From Candidatus Pacearchaeota archaeon (GTDB lineage Archaea > Nanobdellota > Nanobdellia > Pacearchaeales > GW2011-AR1), in the NCBI GenBank assembly GCA_002731115.1, contig PBZO01000001.1, positions 1-33,551 of the forward strand: DNA of 33,551 bases, written 5' to 3'. The notes under the pieces are model-generated. The model searched no databases and was not told the DNA's origin. It saw nothing but the letters and a program-made list of their open reading frames with translations. Positions within the stretch are counted from its first letter, which is position 1, and each line of letters starts with the position of its first letter. Of the stretch, positions 26,939-33,551 are shown one piece after another. The translations under genes and the position numbers were made by a program.

Positions 26939-27597
26939 TCAAACTTAAAAAAGAAGAATATACAATTAGAGAATATATAAAAAAATCACTTGGAAAAGGA
27001 AAAGTAAGTAAGGCTAGAATAGTATATACTCCTATAGGGGAAAAGATAATCATCTCTACAAACAAACCGGGATTAGTTATTGGACGTGGTGGAGAAAAGA
27101 TAGGAGAATTAACAAATGCCTTAAGAACTAAATTTAAACTTGAAAATCCACATATTGAAATAGATGAAATAATAGAATTTGAGTTTGATGCCCAAATAAT
27201 GGCTGATGAAATTTCCCTCGGACTTGAGAGATTTGGACCTTTAAAATTCAAGGTTATTGCATATAGAACTTTAGAAAAAATAATGAAATCAGGGGCACTT
27301 GGAGCTGAAATAAGATTAAGTGGAAAACTTCCTGGAGCAAGAGCAAAAACATGGAGATTTGCACAAGGATACTTAAAGAAAACAGGAGATACTTCAAAAG
27401 TAGTTGATAGAGCACAATCAAGGGCGCAAACAAAACCAGGAGTAGTTGGAGTAAAAGTAAGTATTCTCTCACCACATGCAAAACTTTTAGATAAGGTAAA
27501 TATTGATGACAAGCTTATTGAAAGATTAAAAATGAATTCAATAGAACCCAAAATAGAAGATAAAATTAAAAAGAAAACAAAGAAAAAAGGAAAATGA
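26920..27597 (+). CDS. rps3: 30S ribosomal protein uS3
   Basis: KH domain KIIISTNKPGLVIGRGGEKI; C-terminal LSGKLPGARAKTWRF. Confidence 0.96.
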   Translation: MEEKKIIKLKKEEYTIREYIKKSLGKGKVSKARIVYTPIGEKIIISTNKPGLVIGRGGEKIGELTNALRTKFKLENPHIEIDEIIEFEFDAQIMADEISLGLERFGPLKFKVIAYRTLEKIMKSGALGAEIRLSGKLPGARAKTWRFAQGYLKKTGDTSKVVDRAQSRAQTKPGVVGVKVSILSPHAKLLDKVNIDDKLIERLKMNSIEPKIEDKIKKKTKKKGK

Positions 27598-27770
27598 GTA
27601 CTTTAAAATTCAAAGATATTCAGAAAATGGAGAAAAATGAAAGAGAGAGAAAAATGAAAGAATTAAGAATGGAATTAGTTAAATCAAAAGTAAATACTTC
27701 CAAATCAGGAAGTTCAAAGATAAAAGAAATTAAAAAGATTATCGCTAGGATACTCACACTTAATAAATAA
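27594..27770 (+). CDS. rpl29: 50S ribosomal protein uL29
   Basis: 58-aa ORF not in track: MSTLKFKDIQKMEKNERERKMKELRMELVKSKVNTSKSGSSKIKEIKKIIARILTLNK; ATGA overlap with uS3. Confidence 0.93.
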   Translation: MSTLKFKDIQKMEKNERERKMKELRMELVKSKVNTSKSGSSKIKEIKKIIARILTLNK

Positions 27771-27771
27771 C

Positions 27772-28068
27772 ATGGAAATATGTCCAAAATGTGGCTTGCC
27801 TGAGCAAGCATGTGTATGTGAACAAATCGTAAAGAGTTCGCAGAAGATAAAAGTAACAACAGACAAGAAGCGATATGGAAAAATCGTAACTATTGTTACA
27901 GGATTCGGGCATGGAATTGATGTAAAGAAAATCGCAAAGGCTCTGAAAAATGAGCTTGCTTGCGGTGGGACTTACAAAGATAACATGATAGAACTCCAAG
28001 GAAACCATAAAAAGAAGATAAAAGAAATCCTAGTCAAACTTGGATTTGAAGAAGAATCCATTGATTAA
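27772..28068 (+). CDS. Translation initiation factor aIF1 (SUI1)
   Basis: ICPKCGLPEQACVCE...YGKIVTIVTGFGHGIDVKKIAKALKNELACGGTYKDNMIELQG. Confidence 0.96.
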   Translation: MEICPKCGLPEQACVCEQIVKSSQKIKVTTDKKRYGKIVTIVTGFGHGIDVKKIAKALKNELACGGTYKDNMIELQGNHKKKIKEILVKLGFEEESID

Positions 28069-28092
28069 AAACATACACTAAACAAAATAAAA

Positions 28093-28434
28093 ATGAAGAA
28101 AAAAACAGAAATAAAAGAAGAAAAAGCTGAGAATAGATGTAATGATAAAAACTGTCATATTCATGGAAATCTAAAAGTTAGAGGGAGAACTTTTGAAGGA
28201 GAAGTAATTAAAAAGTTCCATAAAAGAATTACAATTGAATTTACTAGAATGATTTATATAAGAAAATATGAAAGATATGCTAAATCACGAACAAAAATTC
28301 ATGCGAGACTTCCTGTTTGCATGGAAAATGAAATTAATATAGGAGATTTGATAAAAATACAAGAGTGTAGGCCTTTAAGTAAAATAATTCATTTTGCAGT
28401 CATTGGAAAAGTAAATGAGGAGGAGAAGAAATGA
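28093..28434 (+). CDS. rps17: 30S ribosomal protein uS17
   Basis: RTFEGEVIKKFHKRITIEFTR...YERYAKSRTKIHARLP. Confidence 0.95.
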   Translation: MKKKTEIKEEKAENRCNDKNCHIHGNLKVRGRTFEGEVIKKFHKRITIEFTRMIYIRKYERYAKSRTKIHARLPVCMENEINIGDLIKIQECRPLSKIIHFAVIGKVNEEEKK

Positions 28435-28832
28435 AAGCAATATCAGCCAAAGTTACACCTGGATTGAATTTAGGAGCATATATGATCTCTTCTGATAATA
28501 GCGGAGCAAAAATAGTAAAATTAGTCTCTGTAAAAAGAGCAAAAGCAAAGAAAGGTAAACAAGTTTGTGCAAAAATTGCTGATTGGGTAAAAGTTAGCAT
28601 AAGAAAAGGAATTCCCGATATGAAAGGGAAAGTCTTTGATGCAGTGGTTATAAGACAAAAAAAATCATATAGGAGACTTAATGGAGAGAGAATAGCTTTT
28701 GAAGATAATGCTGTTGCAATCTTAAAAGATGAAAAGGGAAATCCAAAAGGAACTCAAATTAAAGGGCCAATTGCAAGGGAGGTAATGGAGCGATTTCCAA
28801 GTGTGGGAAAAATTGCTTCAATTGTATACTAA
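28431..28832 (+). CDS. rpl14: 50S ribosomal protein uL14
   Basis: YMISSDNSGAKIVKLVSVK...FEDNAVAILKDEKGNPKGTQIKGPIAREV. Confidence 0.97.
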   Translation: MKAISAKVTPGLNLGAYMISSDNSGAKIVKLVSVKRAKAKKGKQVCAKIADWVKVSIRKGIPDMKGKVFDAVVIRQKKSYRRLNGERIAFEDNAVAILKDEKGNPKGTQIKGPIAREVMERFPSVGKIASIVY

Positions 28833-28833
28833 A

Positions 28834-29265
28834 ATGAAAAAAGAATTTAGCAAACACTGGAAATCAAGTAAACAACCAAGAAAACAAAGAAAATACTTAG
28901 CTAATGCTCCATTACATATCAAAAAAAAGTTTATAAGTGTTAATTTATCAAGAGAATTAAGAAAAAAATACCCGAAAAGAAATATTCCTGTTAAAAAAGG
29001 GGATGTTGTAAAAGTTATGAGGGGAAAATTTAAGAAAAAACAAGGAAAGGTAATAGAAGTTAAATTAAAACTATCTAAAATAATAATAGAAGGAATCCAA
29101 GTAAAAAAACAGGATGGTTCAAAAGTAAATGTAAGATTGCAACCTTCAAATCTACAACTTATTGAATTAAATTTAGAAGATAGAAAACGAGGAAGAGTTT
29201 TAGGAAAAAAGATTGAAGAAGAATCAAAACAAATAAAAGAAGAAATCAAGGGAGAAAAGAAGTAA
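28834..29265 (+). CDS. rpl24: 50S ribosomal protein uL24
   Basis: KOW VKKGDVVKVMRGKFKKKQGKVIEV; start trimmed to 28834 (TAAaATG junction). Confidence 0.95.
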   Translation: MKKEFSKHWKSSKQPRKQRKYLANAPLHIKKKFISVNLSRELRKKYPKRNIPVKKGDVVKVMRGKFKKKQGKVIEVKLKLSKIIIEGIQVKKQDGSKVNVRLQPSNLQLIELNLEDRKRGRVLGKKIEEESKQIKEEIKGEKK

Positions 29266-29266
29266 A

Positions 29267-29905
29267 ATGCACTTAAAAAGACAGAAAACACCAAAAAACT
29301 GGCCAATACCTAGAAAGGGGACTCCTTATGTAGTTAGACCTAATTTTAATGTAAGAAATAGTATTCCTATATTAGTTGTTTTAAGAGATATATTAGAGCT
29401 TGCTCAAAATAGAAAAGAAGTAAAGAAAGCAATACACTCAAAACATATTTTACTTAATAATAAGATAGTAAGAGATGAAAAAAATCCAATGCTACTCTTT
29501 GATATCTTATCTATTATCCCTTCAAAAAAGAATTATAGAATGGAATTATCAGAGAAAGGAAAATTTCAAATAAAAGAAACAGATATAAATAAGAAAATAT
29601 CAAAAATCATAAATAAGAGTATATTAAAAGGAAAGAAAACACAGTTAAACTTAAGTGATGGAAAAAACTTTTTATCAGATATTAAATGTAATGTAAATGA
29701 TTCTGTTTTAATTAATCTTAAAGATAAAAAAATAGAAAAATGTATTCCCTTAAAAGAAAAAGCAAAGATAATTATTATTGGTGGAAAACATGCTGGAGAA
29801 ACAGGAATAATAAACAATATAGACTCAAAAGGGAAAAACACAGAATCAACTATTGACAAAAAAAAGGTTAATGTTTTAATTAAACAATTAATGGTAATTG
29901 AATAA
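29267..29905 (+). CDS. rps4e: 30S ribosomal protein eS4
   Basis: MHLKRQKTPKNWPIPRKGTPYVVRP; IIIGGKHAGETGII. Confidence 0.96.
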   Translation: MHLKRQKTPKNWPIPRKGTPYVVRPNFNVRNSIPILVVLRDILELAQNRKEVKKAIHSKHILLNNKIVRDEKNPMLLFDILSIIPSKKNYRMELSEKGKFQIKETDINKKISKIINKSILKGKKTQLNLSDGKNFLSDIKCNVNDSVLINLKDKKIEKCIPLKEKAKIIIIGGKHAGETGIINNIDSKGKNTESTIDKKKVNVLIKQLMVIE

Positions 29906-30405
29906 TGAAAGATAATATTATGAGAAATATAAAAATAGAGAAGGTTGTTTTAAGTGTAGGTGGAACTAAAGAAGAATTAGAAAAAGGAGTAAAACTCTTA
30001 AATATGCTTACAAATAAAAAGCCTGCAAAAACGAAATCAAAAAAAAGAATACCCTCACTAAATGTAAGGCCTGGATTAGAAGTGGGGGCGGTTGTAACTT
30101 TAAGGAAAAATGCTAAAGAATTTTTAAAAAAAATGTTAACTACAATAGATAATAAATTAAAGAAAAAACAAATAAGTGAAAATAACTTTTCTTTTGGAAT
30201 AAAAGAATATATTGAAATCCCTGGAGTAGAATATCAAAGAGAAATTGGAATTATGGGATTTGATATAACTGTTGTATTCAAAAGATCTGGGAGAAGAATA
30301 AGAATAAGAAAAATAAAAAAAGGAAAAATACCCAAAAGACAGATAATCTCCCCAGATGAAATAATTAAATTTATGGAAGAAAATTTCCAGACGGAATTTA
30401 TTTAA
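29905..30405 (+). CDS. rpl5: 50S ribosomal protein uL5
   Basis: KVVLSVGGTKEELEKGVKLL...IPGVEYQREIGIMGFDITVVFKRSGRRI. Confidence 0.96.
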   Translation: MKDNIMRNIKIEKVVLSVGGTKEELEKGVKLLNMLTNKKPAKTKSKKRIPSLNVRPGLEVGAVVTLRKNAKEFLKKMLTTIDNKLKKKQISENNFSFGIKEYIEIPGVEYQREIGIMGFDITVVFKRSGRRIRIRKIKKGKIPKRQIISPDEIIKFMEENFQTEFI

Positions 30406-30406
30406 A

Positions 30407-30637
30407 ATGACAGCAAGCGACTGGAGAAAAATATTGAAACAATTAAGAAGTAAGCCAGTTGTAATGGCAAAATTCATAAAACATAATAAGCCAAGAGAGA
30501 AGAAAATAGGAATAACAGTAAAAAAATGCGAGAGATGTGGAAGATTCGGAGCTCATATTAAATCATATGGATTAAATTTATGCCGGCACTGTTTTAGAGA
30601 AATAGCAGAAGAAATCGGTTTTAAGAAATATAGTTAA
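30407..30637 (+). CDS. rps14: 30S ribosomal protein uS14 (zinc-binding)
   Basis: MAKFIKHNKPREKK...CERCGRFGAHIKSYGLNLCRHCFRE, preceded by about 19 extra residues. Confidence 0.95.
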   Translation: MTASDWRKILKQLRSKPVVMAKFIKHNKPREKKIGITVKKCERCGRFGAHIKSYGLNLCRHCFREIAEEIGFKKYS

Positions 30638-30638
30638 A

Positions 30639-31019
30639 ATGTCACAAGATATTGTTGCAGATGCTTTGAATATGATAAGAAATGCTAAAAGAGCAAGAAA
30701 AGAAACTATAAAGATAAATAGAATTTCAAATTTACTAATTGGAATATTAAAAATAATGAAACAAAAAAATACTATAAGAAAATATAAAATTGATAGTAGA
30801 GGAAAAACTATTGAAGTTACAATAGGAGAATTAAATGAATGTAAAGCAATAAAACCAAGATTTAGTGTTGATAAAACCCAGATTGAAAAATATAGAAGAA
30901 GATATTTGCCCTCAAGAAATTTTGGAACAATGATAGTATCGACAAATAAGGGATTAATAACTCATGAAGAAGCTCAAGAAAAGAAAATAGGAGGGAGCTT
31001 AATTGCATATTTTTACTAA
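30639..31019 (+). CDS. rps8: 30S ribosomal protein uS8
   Basis: DIVADALNMIRNAKRARKE...RRYLPSRNFGTMIVSTNKGLITHEEA. Confidence 0.97.
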   Translation: MSQDIVADALNMIRNAKRARKETIKINRISNLLIGILKIMKQKNTIRKYKIDSRGKTIEVTIGELNECKAIKPRFSVDKTQIEKYRRRYLPSRNFGTMIVSTNKGLITHEEAQEKKIGGSLIAYFY

Positions 31020-31555
31020 TGAAAAAAGAAATATTTCAGACAATTGAAATCCCTAAGGGAGTAGAAGCAGAAATAAATGGAAATACCTTAATTATAAAGG
31101 GTCCTGAAGGAGAAAATAAAAAAACATTTAATACAAATAAATTAGTCTTTGAAAAAAAAGAGAATTCAATAATTATTGGAAGTAAAAAAGCAACAAAAAC
31201 AGAAAAAAGAATGATAAATACTATCACTGCACATATTAATAATATGGTTAAAGGAGTCCAGGAAAAATTTGAATATAAATTAAAGATATGTTTTAGTCAT
31301 TTTCCATTTAGTATTGAGATTAAAGGAGATGAAGCAATAATAAAGAACTTTTTAGGAGAAAAAATCCCTAGAAAACTAAAAATCTCTGGAGAAGTTGATA
31401 TAAACAAGGATATTATCACAATAAAATCTGTAGATAAGGAATTAGCAGGACAAATAGCGGCAAATTTTGAACAAGCAACTAGAATTAAGTCTAAGGATAA
31501 ACGAGTATTTCAAGATGGTTGTTATATTATCAGCAAAGATGGGAGGGGAGTATGA
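31019..31555 (+). CDS. rpl6: 50S ribosomal protein uL6
   Basis: IEIPKGVEAEINGNTLIIKGPEGE...ITAHINNMVKGVQEKFEYKLKICFSHFP. Confidence 0.97.
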   Translation: MKKEIFQTIEIPKGVEAEINGNTLIIKGPEGENKKTFNTNKLVFEKKENSIIIGSKKATKTEKRMINTITAHINNMVKGVQEKFEYKLKICFSHFPFSIEIKGDEAIIKNFLGEKIPRKLKISGEVDINKDIITIKSVDKELAGQIAANFEQATRIKSKDKRVFQDGCYIISKDGRGV

Positions 31556-31917
31556 GAATAAAATTTTTAAGAAGAAATTGGAATCGGCATAGTAAATTAG
31601 GAAAAAGAAGAAAGAAAAAACAGACTTGGAGAAGACCCAAGGGAAGGGACAATAAAATGAGAGAGAAAAGAAAAGGATATCCTTTAGTTATTAGTATTGG
31701 TTATAAAAAGGGAAAAACTGAAAATAAACAACTTCCAATTATTAAAAACATTAAAGATTTTGAGAAAAATAAAAAGATTAAGGAAATAACAATTGGGAAA
31801 ATTGGTAAAAAAAAGAAGATAGAAATAGCAAAAATGGCAGAAAAACTGAAGATTAAAATCAGCAACTTGAATATTAAAAAATTTCTAAAGCAAAAAAAGG
31901 AGAGTAAAACACAATGA
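31552..31917 (+). CDS. rpl32e: 50S ribosomal protein eL32
   Basis: FLRRNWNRHSKLGKRRKKKQTWRRPKGRDNKMREKRKGYP; start trimmed to 31552. Confidence 0.94.
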   Translation: MRIKFLRRNWNRHSKLGKRRKKKQTWRRPKGRDNKMREKRKGYPLVISIGYKKGKTENKQLPIIKNIKDFEKNKKIKEITIGKIGKKKKIEIAKMAEKLKIKISNLNIKKFLKQKKESKTQ

Positions 31918-32003
31918 CAAAAGTTAAAGATACCCTCTACCCCAATCTAGTAGATCTTCACTTAATTAAATTTAAAAGATATCTAGAAAAAAAACTAAAA
32001 TGA
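31914..32003 (+). CDS. Putative 29-aa microprotein between eL32 and eL19
   Basis: ORF MTKVKDTLYPNLVDLHLIKFKRYLEKKLK; ATGA overlaps with the eL32 stop (31914-31917) and with the eL19 start (32000-32003); AAGGAG upstream near 31898-31902. Confidence 0.6.
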   Translation: MTKVKDTLYPNLVDLHLIKFKRYLEKKLK

Positions 32004-32404
32004 ATTTAAAAAAGAAAAAAGAACTTTCAAGAAAAACTCTAAAAGTTGGAAAAGAAAGAATTATCTTTTTAAAATCAAGATTGAATGAAATTAAAGAAGC
32101 TATAACAAAACAAGATATTAGAGATTTAAAAAAAGAAGGAGCAATAATTATAAAAGTAAAAAAGGGAAGAAGAAAGAATAAAAATAAAAGAAAAAAAAGA
32201 AGTATTGGAAACATAAGAAAAAAAGTAAATAAAAGAAAACAAGAATATGTAATAATGACTAGAAAATTGAGGAAATATATTGACGAATTAAAGAAACAGG
32301 GAAAATTATCTAATGAGAAATTTAGTGATATTAGAAAGAGAATAAGAAACAAAGCTTTCAGAAGTAAAACACATTTAAAGGAGTATCTTAAGGGATTAAA
32401 ATGA
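32000..32404 (+). CDS. rpl19e: 50S ribosomal protein eL19
   Basis: MNLKKKKELSRKTLKVGKERIIFLKSRLNEIKEAITKQDIRDLKKEGAI; basic central region. Confidence 0.95.
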   Translation: MNLKKKKELSRKTLKVGKERIIFLKSRLNEIKEAITKQDIRDLKKEGAIIIKVKKGRRKNKNKRKKRSIGNIRKKVNKRKQEYVIMTRKLRKYIDELKKQGKLSNEKFSDIRKRIRNKAFRSKTHLKEYLKGLK

Positions 32405-32895
32405 AAACATTAAAAAGAAGAAGAAAAGAAAATAAAACAAATTATTTGAAGAGAATCAAGTTACTTAAAAGTAAATCTCCAAGAATAGTTTTTAGAAAAA
32501 CAAATAGATATATTGTCTCACAATATGTTACAAGTAAACAAGCACAGGATAAAGTTGAAATCTCTATAAATTCAAGACACTTAGTAAAATATGGCTGGCC
32601 TAAAGAATTTAATGGAAGTTTAAAATCACATCCTGCATCATATCTAACAGGCTTTTTAATAGGTAAGAAAATACTCTTAAAAAAATTAGAGACACCGATT
32701 ATTGATTTTGGGATGATTAGGCCATTACGTAAAACAAAAATCTATTCTTTCTTGAAAGGATTAATTGATTCTGGAATTAAAATAAAATCTAAGGAAGATA
32801 TTTTTCCCGATGAGGGCAGAATAAAGGGAAAATATATGAAAAAAGATTTCTCGCAAATCTTTGAACAAATTAAATCAGAAATAGAAAAAGAATAA
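32401..32895 (+). CDS. rpl18: 50S ribosomal protein uL18
   Basis: RRRKENKTNYLKRIKLLKSKSPRIVFRKTNRYIVSQYV. Confidence 0.95.
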   Translation: MKTLKRRRKENKTNYLKRIKLLKSKSPRIVFRKTNRYIVSQYVTSKQAQDKVEISINSRHLVKYGWPKEFNGSLKSHPASYLTGFLIGKKILLKKLETPIIDFGMIRPLRKTKIYSFLKGLIDSGIKIKSKEDIFPDEGRIKGKYMKKDFSQIFEQIKSEIEKE

Positions 32896-33551
32896 TGTAC
32901 AAAAGAAAGCCTAGAGAGAAAAAAGATATTGAAGCTGAAAAAAGAGAAGCAATAGCTGCTTGGATTCCTAGAACAAAACTTGGAAAAGAAGTAAAAGATG
33001 GAAAAATCAAGGAAATTGATGAAATTCTAGAAAATAATAAGAAAATCCTTGAAACGGAAATTGTGGATTCATTAATTAATGCTCAATCTGATTTAATTGC
33101 AATTGGCCAATCAAAAGGGAAATTTGGCGGAGGAAAAAGAAGAGCATGGCGTCAAACTCAAAGAAAAACAAAAGAAGGAAATGTCCCAACATTTTCAACA
33201 CTTGCTGTTATTGGAGATTATAATGGACATGTCGGAGTTGGTTCTGGGAAATCTAAAGAAACCCTACCTGCAAGAGACAAGGCAATAAAAAAAGCTAAAT
33301 TAAATATCTTTAAAATAAAAAGAACTTGTGCAGGATTTGATTGTGCCTGTTCTGAATTACATACTGTTCCATTTAAGGTTATGGGTAAATCTGGAAGTGT
33401 GAAAGTAACTTTAATCCCAGCATCACAAGGAACAGGATTAGTTGTAGCAAATGAATTAAAAAAAGTATTAAAACTTGCAGGAATAAAAGATGTTTATAGT
33501 AAAACAATTGGAAGAAAAAGAACAACATTTAATTTAATTAAAGCCTGTATT
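32895..33551 (+). CDS. rps5: 30S ribosomal protein uS5 (3' end beyond window)
   Basis: Open frame to window end: MYKRKPREKKDIEAEKREAIAAWIPRTKLGKEVKDGKI...QSKGKFGGGKRRAWRQTQRKTKEGNVPTFSTLAVIGDYNGHVGVGSGKSKE. Confidence 0.95.
   Translation, partial: MYKRKPREKKDIEAEKREAIAAWIPRTKLGKEVKDGKIKEIDEILENNKKILETEIVDSLINAQSDLIAIGQSKGKFGGGKRRAWRQTQRKTKEGNVPTFSTLAVIGDYNGHVGVGSGKSKETLPARDKAIKKAKLNIFKIKRTCAGFDCACSELHTVPFKVMGKSGSVKVTLIPASQGTGLVVANELKKVLKLAGIKDVYSKTIGRKRTTFNLIKACI

Noticed and set aside
1-33551. CRISPR array, transposon, prophage or large direct repeats
   Set aside because: No regularly spaced repeats, transposase/integrase motifs or terminal inverted repeats seen; the window looks like core chromosome.

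Overview
AT-rich archaeal chromosomal window. Gene content and sequence style suggest a DPANN lineage, Pacearchaeota/Woesearchaeota-like; this is an inference from protein motifs, no search was run. Left part: 3' end of an S-layer-type protein, membrane/secreted proteins, and an archaeosortase-like gene sandwiched between DedA and PAP2 genes. Middle: a reduced Dph2, SepF, prefoldin beta, RpoP, eL43, tRNA-Pro, uL11, Spt5/NusG, SecE, FtsZ, an FKBP PPIase, eIF5A, eL40, a site-2 protease, Taw1, a small Rossmann/CARF-like protein, uL1-uL10-P1, an XPD-like helicase, tRNA-Ser, a short AMP phosphorylase and an AI-2E-type permease. Right third: the archaeal S10/spc ribosomal operon uL3-uL4-uL23-uL2-uS19-uL22-uS3-uL29-eIF1-uS17-uL14-uL24-eS4-uL5-uS14-uS8-uL6-eL32-[29-aa ORF]-eL19-uL18-uS5 (partial). 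Most notable: (1) an uncalled 29-aa ORF between eL32 and eL19, joined to both by ATGA stop/start overlaps; (2) a Dph2 lacking its first domain and first cluster cysteine; (3) a perfectly centred palindromic TATA box between divergent archaeosortase and PAP2 genes, with a similar arrangement at FKBP/eIF5A; (4) a DedA-archaeosortase-PAP2 surface-anchoring locus; (5) a uL10 lacking the usual C-terminal factor-binding motif; (6) a structured leader before uL1. No CRISPR array, transposon or prophage was seen.
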